Shown piece by piece: positions 32,104 to 38,914 of a stretch of DNA of 38,914 bases. The DNA is from Clostridiales bacterium. Lineage in GTDB: Bacteria; Bacillota; Clostridia; Christensenellales; CAG-138. Both the position numbers and the translations under genes were made by a program. The stretch spans positions 1 to 38,914 of the forward strand of contig JAISXK010000029.1 in the NCBI GenBank assembly GCA_031270585.1, read 5' to 3'. Numbering within the stretch: position 1 is the stretch's first letter; each line of letters starts with the position of its first letter. The notes below the pieces were generated by a model. That model saw only the letters and a program-made list of their open reading frames with translations. It searched no databases and was not told the DNA's origin.

Positions 32104-33504
32104 TTATTGCGCGGGCTTTATAAATTTGCCGCCGGGCTTGCCGATAATTTGGCCGTCCTTTGCGACGGTGCGTCCGCGCAGTATGGTCTGTACCGCCTTG
32201 CCGCGCAGCTTCCATCCGTCATAGGGCGAAAGCTTTGTGCGTGAATGCAGTTCTTCCTGGTGGAATGTGTAGCTCCTGTTCATATCCACAATCACGATAT
32301 CGGCATCGGCGCCCACCAATAGCGCGCCCTTTTGCGGATATGTGCCGTAAAGCTTCGCCGGCGTCATACTCATCACGTCGGATAGCTTGTTGAGCGTCAG
32401 CTTGCCCGCGTTTACGGCGTTGAGCATGATCATGCTCATGGTTTCCACCGTGGCCATGCCTGCCGGCACCTCCCACAGCGGCTTTTGTTTTTCTTCGAGC
32501 GCATGCGGCGCGTGGTCCGAGCAAACGTGCGCCAGCACGCCCTCGTTAAGCCCCCGCCATAATAAATCCTGGTCATACTGCGTGCGCACGGGCGGGTACC
32601 CCTTCATCAGCGCGCCAAGCGTTATGGCGTTTTGGTCTGTCAGCGCCAGGTAATGCGGGCATGTCTCCGCCGTTACATAGAGTCCTTCCCGCTGCGCGCG
32701 CCTGACGAGAGCCACGCCGTCGCCCGCAGCCAGATGCAGTATATGCAGACGCGTATGCACCTCGCGCGCAATGTTGATGGCCGTTTCGATGATGGTGGTT
32801 TCGCTCATGCTGGGGCGCGCGCGCAGCATGGCGGCGTAGCTTGTGTCGCCGGTAGCCTTGACCTCCTCCGTGAGGGTTTTGATGATGTCGAAGTTTTCCG
32901 CGTGGATACCCACGATCTTGCCGGTTTTCGCCACCTCGCGGAATATTTTATATACCTCGCCTTCGTCCAGAGGGGGTATCACATCCTTCATGCTTTCGTC
33001 GTAATTGTAAATCAGCTGGTAGGTTTTCGCGTCGATAGCGTATCCCCAGAAGAATTTAAAGCCGATTACGCCGGCTTCGCGCAATGCCATCAACTCGCTG
33101 TTGTTCAGACCGCCCAGGCAAAGGCCCCACACCGCAAAATCCACATGCGCCTTGGGGGTAATGCAGTCCACCAGTTTATTTAAATTTTCTACATTGTATA
33201 CGGCGGGGTTGCAGTTGGGCATTTCATACATGGTGGTGACGCCGCCCGCCGCCGCCGCCGCCGAGGAATGCGAAAAATCCTCTTTATAGTGCGCGCCGTT
33301 ATACCCGTCTCTCGAGTGCGTGTGCGTATCGATAAAGCCCGCCATCACATGCTTGCCCGCAGCGTCGGTTACCTCTTCGGCGTCGCCCCCAAGCGCCCAA
33401 GCGCTGATGGCGGCGATTTTGCCGTCCTTCACGTATATGTTGCCTTTGTAGCTTTCGTTGGGCGTAACGATTGTGCCGTTTTTGATTACATGATCCCAGT
33501 TCAT
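32104..33504 (-). CDS. Cyclic amidohydrolase (allantoinase/dihydropyrimidinase/dihydroorotase group)
   Basis: Hydrolyses a cyclic amide such as allantoin, a hydantoin or a dihydropyrimidine. The full binuclear metal set is visible: His61 and His63 (DTHTHSRDG), the carboxylated Lys150 (GVIGFKFFWG), His201 (GIHAEN), His257 (LHILHLAAG) and Asp330 (CSDHAPH). PPVR near 305 and the 466-residue length suit allantoinase or a dihydroorotase-like enzyme; the exact substrate is not fixed. GGGAGG lies 6 bases before the ATG. No purine or pyrimidine degradation partners are adjacent; the divergent AEC transporter may import the substrate or export the product. Confidence 0.88.
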   Translation of the reverse strand: MNWDHVIKNGTIVTPNESYKGNIYVKDGKIAAISAWALGGDAEEVTDAAGKHVMAGFIDTHTHSRDGYNGAHYKEDFSHSSAAAAAGGVTTMYEMPNCNPAVYNVENLNKLVDCITPKAHVDFAVWGLCLGGLNNSELMALREAGVIGFKFFWGYAIDAKTYQLIYNYDESMKDVIPPLDEGEVYKIFREVAKTGKIVGIHAENFDIIKTLTEEVKATGDTSYAAMLRARPSMSETTIIETAINIAREVHTRLHILHLAAGDGVALVRRAQREGLYVTAETCPHYLALTDQNAITLGALMKGYPPVRTQYDQDLLWRGLNEGVLAHVCSDHAPHALEEKQKPLWEVPAGMATVETMSMIMLNAVNAGKLTLNKLSDVMSMTPAKLYGTYPQKGALLVGADADIVIVDMNRSYTFHQEELHSRTKLSPYDGWKLRGKAVQTILRGRTVAKDGQIIGKPGGKFIKPAQ

Positions 33505-33570
33505 AGTATGCCTCCCTTATAGTGTATAGTTGCGCCGCGTATGGTGAAAAGGTATGAAAAATGGCTGCCC

Positions 33571-33634
33571 GGCCAAAACATCGTACGCTATGCTTTAGCT
33601 ATATGCGCGCCATACTTAAGCGCGCGCTTTGGCC
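33571..33634 (-). other. Candidate structured 5' leader (three-way junction) of the amidohydrolase mRNA
   Basis: P1 is 33571-33577 (GGCCAAA) with 33628-33634; inside are GCTA (33587-33590) with TAGC (33596-33599), and GCGCGC (33605-33610) with GCGCGC (33622-33627). It starts within a few bases of the predicted transcription start. It also contains a diverged dispersed repeat (AAGCATA-GC-GTACG on the minus strand, about 33581-33595). It matches no riboswitch class I know. Confidence 0.4.
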
Positions 33635-33644
33635 ATCACTACAA

Positions 33645-33672
33645 AGTATAACAGCATATTATAAAGCTGCAA
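33645..33672 (-). promoter_or_regulatory. Promoter of the amidohydrolase gene
   Basis: On the minus strand TTGCAG (33667-33672), 16-base spacer, TATACT (33645-33650). It predicts a leader of about 135 bases. Confidence 0.6.
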
Positions 33673-33715
33673 ATAGCGCCTTTGCCATGAACCGCTTCAA
33701 TTTACGGGGCGTTAC

Positions 33716-33730
33716 GCTATTTTAGCGTGA
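33716..33730. promoter_or_regulatory. Possible operator in the divergent promoter region
   Basis: ACGCTA-TTT-TAGCGT, a 6-bp inverted repeat midway between the divergent promoters of the amidohydrolase and the AEC transporter, a suitable site for a shared regulator. Confidence 0.35.
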
Positions 33731-33743
33731 TATGATATATTAT

Positions 33744-33772
33744 TTGCCGTTTGCGCATGCCGGGAGTATAAT
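33744..33772 (+). promoter_or_regulatory. Promoter of the AEC transporter gene
   Basis: TTGCCG (33744-33749), 17-base spacer, TATAAT (33767-33772), about 90 bases before the start codon. Confidence 0.7.
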
Positions 33773-33861
33773 GGTGGCGCCGTTTGTACTATACGAACGA
33801 ATTTTTAGGCGCAGCGCGCTATGCTTATGCGTGTTTTATTCGCCCTTAAGGAGTAAATAGT

Positions 33862-34803
33862 GTGGTCGCCAGCATTGTTTTTCAGCAATTGTTGATATTG
33901 TTCGGCATTATGTTCGCGGGCCTGTTTCTATCCAAAAAAGGTATCATCGATGAGCGCGTGTGCAAGGGGCTTACCGATTTGCTGACCTACGCCATGCAGC
34001 CGGCCTTCCTGCTGGGGGCGTTGCAGCAACCCCGCACGCCAAAAAACACCGCCATACTGCTTACGGGCATGGGCGGCATGTTTTTTTTGGTTGTGTTGGG
34101 CATGCTGCTGGCGTTTTTATTGTGCAAGCTATTAAAGGTGCGGCGATACGAGGCGTATGTATGGATGTGCCTGACGGGGCTTTCCAATCTTATATATGTC
34201 GGCAAGCCCATTGTGGAGGCGCTTTACGGCGGCGAATCGCTCTTTGTGTTATCCGCCGCCGCCATCACCTTTAACATTGCCGGCTTTACGGTGTGTGTGC
34301 TGATGGTGACATCCGGCGCAGAAATGGGCCGCCCCAAGGGGTTTCGCGCGTATGCGGGCAGGCTCTTAAACCCCACCGCGATCGCGGGTATACTGGCCGT
34401 TTCCCTGTATTTTTTGGATATACAGTTTCCCTTGCCCGTCGCCGGCCTGTTTCATATGATGTCCTCGCCGCTCACGCCGCTGAGCATGCTGATCATAGGT
34501 TTCTCGCTTTCGCGCGTGCGTTTCAAAGAGTTGCTGACGGATTGGAAGCCCTACGCTTTAACGGTTTTGCGGCTCTTCGTCTGCCCCATACTCGCATACC
34601 TCATGATGCGCGAAATCGTGCACGACCGCTTTATACTTACCATATTGTTTGTGGGAGCCGCCATGCCCGCCGGCGCCATAACGGGCGTCATCTGCGAGCA
34701 ATGCGGCAGCCCCTACCGCGCGTTTGCCTCCAAGAGCATTGTGATAAGCACGCTGTTTTGCCTTATCAGCGTGCCGCTTCTCATGCGTTTATTGGGGATA
34801 TAG
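33862..34803 (+). CDS. AEC (auxin efflux carrier) family transporter
   Basis: A 313-residue permease with about ten membrane helices in two inverted halves, as in AEC/BART transporters. It starts IVFQQLLILFGIMFAGLFLSK; the central region has GLSNLIYVGKPIVEALYG, and the second half GRLLNPTAIAGILAVSLY and FVGAAMPAGAITGVI, typical of the family. Bacterial relatives move malate, malonate or amino acids; the substrate here is unknown. Start is GTG with AAGGAG 8 bases upstream. Divergent from the amidohydrolase gene. A dispersed-repeat copy starts 12 bases after its stop. Confidence 0.92.
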   Translation: MVASIVFQQLLILFGIMFAGLFLSKKGIIDERVCKGLTDLLTYAMQPAFLLGALQQPRTPKNTAILLTGMGGMFFLVVLGMLLAFLLCKLLKVRRYEAYVWMCLTGLSNLIYVGKPIVEALYGGESLFVLSAAAITFNIAGFTVCVLMVTSGAEMGRPKGFRAYAGRLLNPTAIAGILAVSLYFLDIQFPLPVAGLFHMMSSPLTPLSMLIIGFSLSRVRFKELLTDWKPYALTVLRLFVCPILAYLMMREIVHDRFILTILFVGAAMPAGAITGVICEQCGSPYRAFASKSIVISTLFCLISVPLLMRLLGI

Positions 34804-34814
34804 CGATGGATCGG

Positions 34815-34834
34815 TAAGCATAGTACGTCAATCT
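34815..34834 (+). repeat. Dispersed repeat copy 4 (variant), probable IS end
   Basis: TAAGCATAGTACGTCAATC, one base different from the consensus, 60 bases before the transposase fragment. Its place suggests the repeat is the terminal sequence of that insertion element. Confidence 0.5.
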
Positions 34835-34876
34835 TAGAACCCGTATTCACAAGGGACAAAGTGCTATAATTGCGGC

Positions 34877-35002
34877 ATGAGAGAATATAAAAAGCGCGAG
34901 TTGACGTATCCGAGCGACTTGACAGATGAGCAATGGGCAGAGATAGAGCCGATGTATTCGGGAATGCGGGAGTACAGATGGCCAAAGCGGGAACGTGATT
35001 GA
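34877..35002 (+). mobile_element. IS5-like transposase fragment
   Basis: The first 41 residues of an IS5-type transposase: YPSDLTDEQWAEIEPM is the conserved start of the DUF4096/IS5 N-terminal region, and YRWPKRE matches the following WPLRE-type motif. It then stops, and unrelated sequence begins. Upstream, TGCTATAAT (34862-34870) is an extended -10 promoter for the transposase. No downstream half or second end is seen, so this is a dead left-end remnant. Confidence 0.75.
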
Positions 35003-35049
35003 GATTTGCCCGCGAGAAGGGTATAATAATGGTGGAAGGATGGTTGCCC

Positions 35050-35280
35050 ATGAAGATATATTTGGATAACTGCTGTCTGAACCGCCCATTCGATGATTTA
35101 AATAATGATATGGTGCGAATGGAAGCCGAAGCGGTCATGTCGATTATTGACAGATGTGAGCGTGGTGAGGATGTTCTTGCCAGCAGCGATGTATTGTTTG
35201 ATGAAATTGACAGCAATCCCAACCTTGCAAGAAAGCAAAAAGTGCTTGTGTTGTACCAGTCAGCGAAAGCACATATATAA
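35050..35280 (+). pseudogene. PIN-domain (VapC-like) toxin, truncated
   Basis: MKIYLDNCCLNRPFDD is the usual start of a PIN-type RNase subgroup, with the first catalytic Asp in YLDNC; VMSIIDRCERGED and SSDVLFDEIDSNP follow. The frame ends at 76 residues (SAKAHI), about half of the usual length, so the later acidic residues of the active site are missing. AAGGA lies about 9 bases before the ATG. It borders the transposase fragment, and an antitoxin-like gene follows 42 bases later. Confidence 0.6.
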
Positions 35281-35322
35281 AAATAATGAATCCATTGGTA
35301 TGGCTGACGGAGGTGTTATATA

Positions 35323-35532
35323 ATGAACGCTAACTTGAATACAATTCGTGAAGAAGGTTTCCGTGTGCTGGTGAATGGGCTGGGTACAACGGGAACGGTG
35401 ACATTTCTGCGCCAGTTCGATAGCGGCAGTGGCAACTATACCGAAGAACGCGAAAAGTTGTTTGAAGGCGTGACGATTGATGAAATCGCTGACCGCATCC
35501 AAAAGCGCAAGGCACAGGGCAACAAGCCGTAA
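35323..35532 (+). CDS. Small protein, antitoxin-like partner of the PIN gene
   Basis: A 69-residue hypothetical protein (MNANLNTIREEGFRVLVNGLG, then VTFLRQFDSGSGNYTEERE and IADRIQKRK). I recognise the pattern as one of the small proteins that accompany PIN-type genes like the one upstream, but cannot name the family. GGAGGTG lies 7 bases before the ATG. With its toxin truncated it may be a relict or a stand-alone antitoxin. Confidence 0.6.
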   Translation: MNANLNTIREEGFRVLVNGLGTTGTVTFLRQFDSGSGNYTEEREKLFEGVTIDEIADRIQKRKAQGNKP

Positions 35533-35593
35533 GTTCTTGTGAATTGCCCGTTTTACACAATAGGAGGAAATGTGGCGGTAACAGTATTGGCAA

Positions 35594-35621
35594 AGCAGGG
35601 GTATATGCCGCCCCTGCTTTT
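35594..35621 (+). terminator. Terminator after the antitoxin-like gene
   Basis: AGCAGGGG (35594-35601) pairs with CCCCTGCT (35611-35618), 9-base loop, then TTTGCTT. It lies about 60 bases past the stop. Confidence 0.85.
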
Positions 35622-35657
35622 GCTTGTTGGTGCAACCGCCTCAATAAGACAAAGCCC

Positions 35658-35677
35658 GGGCTGTATCGATACAGCCC
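35658..35677. other. Perfect 20-bp palindrome upstream of mreB
   Basis: GGGCTGTATCGATACAGCCC, followed by CTTTCATTT. It could be a second terminator or a protein-binding site; it lies just before the predicted mreB promoter. Confidence 0.5.
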
Positions 35678-35683
35678 CTTTCA

Positions 35684-35711
35684 TTTACAACGCGCTCATC
35701 TATCATATAAA
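35684..35711 (+). promoter_or_regulatory. Promoter of mreB
   Basis: TTTACA (35684-35689), 16-base spacer, TATAAA (35706-35711), about 70 bases before mreB. Confidence 0.6.
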
Positions 35712-35781
35712 AGCATAAAACCGGGTATACTTCCATACATCGCACCCTTTGGGGCGGATATGGATAACGAGGGATGAATGT

Positions 35782-36789
35782 ATGCGTTTTAGTCTTTTTG
35801 GCCGCGATGTCGGCATCGATATTGGCACGGTAAACACGTTGATCGCGCGCCGCGACAGCGGCATTGTGCTGCGCGAGAGCACCGCCGTTGCGCTCGACCG
35901 TGAAAAAAGGCTGGTGGCCGTGGGAGAGGAAGCCTACCATATGCTGGGCCGCACGCCGGGCGACGTGCGGGTGATGCATCCCCTGCAGGATGGGGTGGTG
36001 GTGGATTTTCAGCTTTGCGAGGCCATGCTGCGCCATTTTTTATTGCAGGCGGCGGGGCACCCCGCCGGGCGCTTTGGCGCGCGCGCGGTGCTGTGCGTGC
36101 CCGGCTGCGTAACGAAAGTGGAAAAACGGGCGTTGGAGGACGCAGCGCGAAACGCCGGCGCGCGCGCCGCGTTTATGCTGGATGAACCGGTAGCCGCCGC
36201 GCTTGGCGCGGGGCTGCCCGTGGAGGAACCTTTGGGCACGCTGGTTGTGGATATCGGCGGCGGCACGACCGACGCCGCCGTGATAGCGCTTGGCGGCATT
36301 GTCGTCAAGCGCTCGATACGCGCGGGCGGCACGCATATAGACGCCGCCATCATGCAGCACGTGCGCCGGACATATGGCATCGTAATAGGCGCGCGCACGG
36401 CGGAATTGATCAAAATCGGTATGGGTTCGGCGCTGCCCGCAGGCTTTGGCAGCATGCAGGTGCGCGGCAGGGATATGGGCACCGGATTGCCCTGCACGCT
36501 CAACGTGAGCGCCATGGAGGTTTACCGCGCCATACAGCCGCAGGTGCGCGCCATACTGGGCTGCGTGCGCGAGGTGCTTTCGCTCACCCCGCCCGAGCTT
36601 GCGGGCGATATTTATGAGCGGGGTATGTGGCTTACGGGCGGAGGCGCGCTTTTAAACGGCGTCGCGGATCTGTTTGCGTCCGTTACCGGCATCAGCACAT
36701 ATATCGCCGAGCGGCCGCTTGACTGCGTGGCCGAAGGCGCGCGGCGCGCGGTTGAAAATATTGCCTTCTACCGGGAAAGGGCCGTATAG
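35782..36789 (+). CDS. mreB: Rod shape-determining actin homologue MreB/Mbl
   Basis: Bacterial actin that forms membrane-associated filaments guiding lateral wall synthesis. The nucleotide-binding motifs are VGIDIGTVNTL (phosphate 1), VVDIGGGTTDAAVIALGGIV (phosphate 2) and LTGGGALLNGV (adenosine). It has MLDEPVAAALGAGLPV and a conserved ELIKIGMGSA. The ATG at 35782 (335 residues) has GAGGG about 8 bases upstream and puts an amphipathic MRFSLFG at the N-terminus. mreC follows 130 bases later with its own extended -10, so mreB may be partly separate. Whether it is MreB, Mbl or MreBH cannot be told. Confidence 0.93.
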   Translation: MRFSLFGRDVGIDIGTVNTLIARRDSGIVLRESTAVALDREKRLVAVGEEAYHMLGRTPGDVRVMHPLQDGVVVDFQLCEAMLRHFLLQAAGHPAGRFGARAVLCVPGCVTKVEKRALEDAARNAGARAAFMLDEPVAAALGAGLPVEEPLGTLVVDIGGGTTDAAVIALGGIVVKRSIRAGGTHIDAAIMQHVRRTYGIVIGARTAELIKIGMGSALPAGFGSMQVRGRDMGTGLPCTLNVSAMEVYRAIQPQVRAILGCVREVLSLTPPELAGDIYERGMWLTGGGALLNGVADLFASVTGISTYIAERPLDCVAEGARRAVENIAFYRERAV

Positions 36790-36848
36790 CGCGGCGCTTT
36801 TACAGCTTTTATGACAACCTTGTAAACGTTTCGCTTCCTGTATCGCGG

Positions 36849-36870
36849 AGCATACCGCTTATGCTATAAT
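36849..36870 (+). promoter_or_regulatory. Extended -10 promoter of mreC with overlapping inverted repeat
   Basis: TGCTATAAT (-10 at 36865-36870) about 50 bases before mreC. Just upstream AGCATA (36849-36854) and TATGCT (36860-36865) form an inverted repeat that overlaps the -10, a place where a regulator could block it. Confidence 0.5.
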
Positions 36871-36919
36871 TAAAACAGGTTTACACGATTTTTACGCTGT
36901 GCCGGATACGGAGGCGCCG

Positions 36920-37765
36920 TTGCGGAATATACTGAAAAACAGGCCGTTGATGATCGCGCTCATCGCCATATTTTTATTGCTTATTTTGGCGTTGGCCCCT
37001 TCGGGCGACCGCGTGCTTACGTTTATCGAAACCGCGGCCGGCGGCATATTGCAGCCCGCGCAGACATTCGCCACCAACGCGTCCAACGCTATTATCGACT
37101 TTATCAGGGGCGTGTTCAACACGACAGACGCCGATATTGAAAACCAGGGGCTCAAGGCGCAGTTGGCGCAGCTTGAGCAGGCCGTAACCGAAATGGAAGC
37201 GCTGCGCAAGGAAAACGAGCGGCTGAAAGCATTGCTGGATTTTACCGAAGCCACGCCCGAACTCAGCTATGTTACCGCCACCATCATCGCGCGAAACTCC
37301 ACCGTGTGGTACGACACGTTTACGCTTAACGTGGGCCGCGCGCAGGGCGTTAAAAGGAATATGGCGGTCGTCAGCGGCAAGGGGCTTGTAGGCCGCGTAA
37401 GCCAGATTGGCGCGACATATTGCAAGGTCATAGCCATCATAGATAAGAGCATGAGCGTCAGCGTAATGGTAGACCGCACACGCGACGGCGGCATGGCGCG
37501 CGGCTTGCTTGAAATAGGCAACGACGTGGATACCATGGAGCTTTATTATCTGCCCAGCGACAGCGACCTTGTGCCGGGCGATAAAATCGTAACAAGCGGC
37601 GTGGGCGGTATTTACCCAAAGGGCATCAGCGTGGGCGAGGTGCGCGAAGTAAGCCGCGACGGCGCCACAGAACGCAACGCCACCATTACCCCCACCGTAG
37701 ATTTCAGGCGGCTCGAAGAAGTGATGGTGATCGTGGGCATGCCGACGGAGGATACGGATGAATAA
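36920..37765 (+). CDS. mreC: Rod shape-determining protein MreC
   Basis: Bitopic protein that links MreB to the wall synthases on the outside of the membrane. An N-terminal helix (MIALIAIFLLLILALAP) is followed by a coiled coil (about 80-105, LAQLEQAVTEMEALRKEN) and the beta-rich MreC domain with VGRAQGVKRNMAVVSGKGLVG and GDKIVTSGVGGIYPKGI. The start I favour is TTG at 36920 (281 residues), as GGAGG lies 5 bases upstream; the GTG at 36899 lacks a site. It overlaps mreD by 8 bases. Confidence 0.93.
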   Translation: MRNILKNRPLMIALIAIFLLLILALAPSGDRVLTFIETAAGGILQPAQTFATNASNAIIDFIRGVFNTTDADIENQGLKAQLAQLEQAVTEMEALRKENERLKALLDFTEATPELSYVTATIIARNSTVWYDTFTLNVGRAQGVKRNMAVVSGKGLVGRVSQIGATYCKVIAIIDKSMSVSVMVDRTRDGGMARGLLEIGNDVDTMELYYLPSDSDLVPGDKIVTSGVGGIYPKGISVGEVREVSRDGATERNATITPTVDFRRLEEVMVIVGMPTEDTDE

Positions 37766-38273
37766 AAAGATCATTTTCGCCGTAAGCGCCGCTGTATGTT
37801 TGTATCTTGATTCCATACTCTTTGCGCGCTTATTCACGTTCGATATACTGCCAAGCGCGCTGTTGGCGGCCACCGTTTCGCTTTCCATATTGAACGGCCC
37901 AAGGCCCGGCGCGCTGTTTGGCGGCATAACGGGGCTGCTGCTCGATATGCTGGCGAATACGCGCCTGGGCTTTTCTGCCGCGATGTTTGTGGGTGCGGGC
38001 CTTGCTGCGGGGTTTTTTCAAAAAAAATATTATGCCGACAATATCGTCGTTCCGGCTCTCACGGCGTCCGTGCTGTTTTTTATAAAGGAGCTTATCATGG
38101 CGGCGGCCGCTTCTATCGGCGGCGGACGTTTTTCTATAGCGGCGGTGTTGCTGCGCTCCATACTGCCCGGCGCCGTATGCTGCGGCGCGCTGTGCGCGTT
38201 GTTTCACCTTGTGCTCAAGCCCCTGATGGCAAGGCAGGTGAAACGAAGGCGGGCGGAAAAGCCGGCGCGTTAA
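37758..38273 (+). CDS. mreD: Rod shape-determining protein MreD
   Basis: Small integral membrane protein (171 residues, about five helices) of the elongasome. The family look is seen in ILNGPRPGALFGGITGLLLDML and LGFSAAMFVGAGLAAGFF. It overlaps mreC by 8 bases, so translation is coupled. A basic C-terminal tail (RQVKRRRAEKPAR) stays in the cytoplasm. Confidence 0.92.
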   Translation: MNKKIIFAVSAAVCLYLDSILFARLFTFDILPSALLAATVSLSILNGPRPGALFGGITGLLLDMLANTRLGFSAAMFVGAGLAAGFFQKKYYADNIVVPALTASVLFFIKELIMAAAASIGGGRFSIAAVLLRSILPGAVCCGALCALFHLVLKPLMARQVKRRRAEKPAR

Positions 38274-38312
38274 GAACCTTATCACATACCCCTTTCAGAA
38301 AGGAGATTGCCC

Positions 38313-38914
38313 ATGAAAACAAAACCGCGTTTTCGCTTTATTATACTCGGTACGCTCATGCTTGGCATGATGGGTTTGCTCATCTGGCAGCTTGGCAACA
38401 TCACGCTTGCCGAAGGCGATTATTATGCCGAAAAGGCCGAGAGCCGCCGCACCACTACCATATACACCACCGGCGCGCGCGGCAGGATACTCGACCGCAA
38501 CGGCATACCGCTGGCCTATGATGAAACGAGCTTTAACGTGCAGTTTACGCGCAACCCCGAAAAGCTTTCCGACGCGGACAGCGCCATCTACACCGAAACC
38601 CTGATGACCGCCATATCCATCATAGAAGAGGGCGGCGGCACGACCATAGACAGCTGCTATATCAAGCAGGATGAAGAGAGCCCCGGCAGCTACCGCTATG
38701 ACTGGGGTGTTACGCTTGCGGACTCGCAGGAGGCGCGCTTTCGCAATTTCTGCCTGAATATGGGGCTGCGCATGGGCAACGAGAATGACATGAGCACCTG
38801 GATTACCGCAGACGACGCCTATAAAATATTGCGTAAATCCTGGCACATCCCGGATGAAATGCCCTACGAGGAGGCCGTTAAGATCATGTCCATCCGGCAG
38901 GAACTCAACATGAA
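38313..38914 (+). CDS. mrdA: Class B penicillin-binding protein (PBP2-like), 5' part
   Basis: Runs off the window. The visible 200 residues have a short cytoplasmic head, a membrane helix (FIILGTLMLGMMGLLIW) and the start of the class B PBP dimerisation domain with GARGRILDRNGIPLAYDE, the classic RGxIxDRNG motif. The transpeptidase domain lies beyond the end. AAAGGAG lies about 8 bases before the ATG, 39 bases after mreD. Position after mreBCD suggests the elongation-specific PBP2. Confidence 0.88.
   Translation, partial: MKTKPRFRFIILGTLMLGMMGLLIWQLGNITLAEGDYYAEKAESRRTTTIYTTGARGRILDRNGIPLAYDETSFNVQFTRNPEKLSDADSAIYTETLMTAISIIEEGGGTTIDSCYIKQDEESPGSYRYDWGVTLADSQEARFRNFCLNMGLRMGNENDMSTWITADDAYKILRKSWHIPDEMPYEEAVKIMSIRQELNM

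Noticed and set aside
1..38914. tRNA or rRNA genes and CRISPR arrays
   Set aside because: No cloverleaf with a GTTCRA-type arm, rRNA core sequence or regularly spaced repeat was seen on either strand by eye.

Overview
The window reads as a piece of chromosome from an anaerobic Bacillota bacterium (class Clostridia or close). The evidence is a tRNA-sensing T-box leader, a phosphotransbutyrylase/butyrate kinase pair, type III glutamine synthetase, a K+-dependent membrane pyrophosphatase, a monoderm-style mreB/mreC/mreD/PBP block and GGAGG-type ribosome binding sites. No outer-membrane genes are visible. Most genes are GC-rich, with G/C at third codon positions. That explains the many long open frames on the strand opposite real genes, which I left out. 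The lineage is inferred from gene content only.

Layout. (1) 1-3200: an AT-richer pair, a membrane acyltransferase and an unusual fusion protein (FAM3/ILEI-like, SGNH-like and citrate-lyase-ligase-like parts), closed by a strong terminator. (2) 3253-6134 (-): a frameshifted MerR regulator upstream of a secreted FMN/FAD lipoprotein reductase. (3) 6249-11898 (+): an Asn-type T-box leader, then asnB, glnN and pyrG, a glutamine/asparagine amide-nitrogen operon. (4) 11908-14488 (-): mtaD and ahcY, recycling S-adenosylhomocysteine, probably through S-inosylhomocysteine. (5) 14740-16091 (+): a shortened cobQ and the stub of a coupled gene that ends in a dispersed repeat. (6) 16189-18141 (-): hppA, the ion-pumping pyrophosphatase. 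(7) 18473-28056 (-): a tightly packed run serA, DUF1015 gene, lysC, EamA transporter, ExbB-like and ExbD-like genes plus a third anchored gene, a second MerR and a second FMN/FAD lipoprotein. (8) 28312-28968 (+): an M15-like peptidase with a peptidoglycan-binding domain. (9) 29099-31908 (-): ptb, buk, murI. (10) 32104-34803: a cyclic-amidohydrolase gene divergent from an AEC transporter gene. (11) 34815-35532: an accessory scar with an IS5-like transposase fragment and a decayed PIN-type toxin/antitoxin-like pair. (12) 35782-38914 (+): mreB, mreC, mreD and the start of a class B penicillin-binding protein running off the window.

How they fit. The cell would ferment to butyrate with ATP gain (ptb/buk), use pyrophosphate to energise its membrane (hppA), and possibly discharge electrons to extracellular acceptors through two different ApbE-type flavoprotein lipoproteins, each with its own MerR. 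MurI, MreBCD, PBP and the M15-like protein supply wall synthesis and remodelling. The features least explained by standard annotation are the ExbB/ExbD-like trio in a presumed single-membrane cell, the duplicated MerR-flavoprotein modules with different active-site residues, the three-part fusion at the left edge, and a dispersed 15-17 bp repeat around AAGCATAGTACGCCA that sits at gene ends and next to a transposase remnant.
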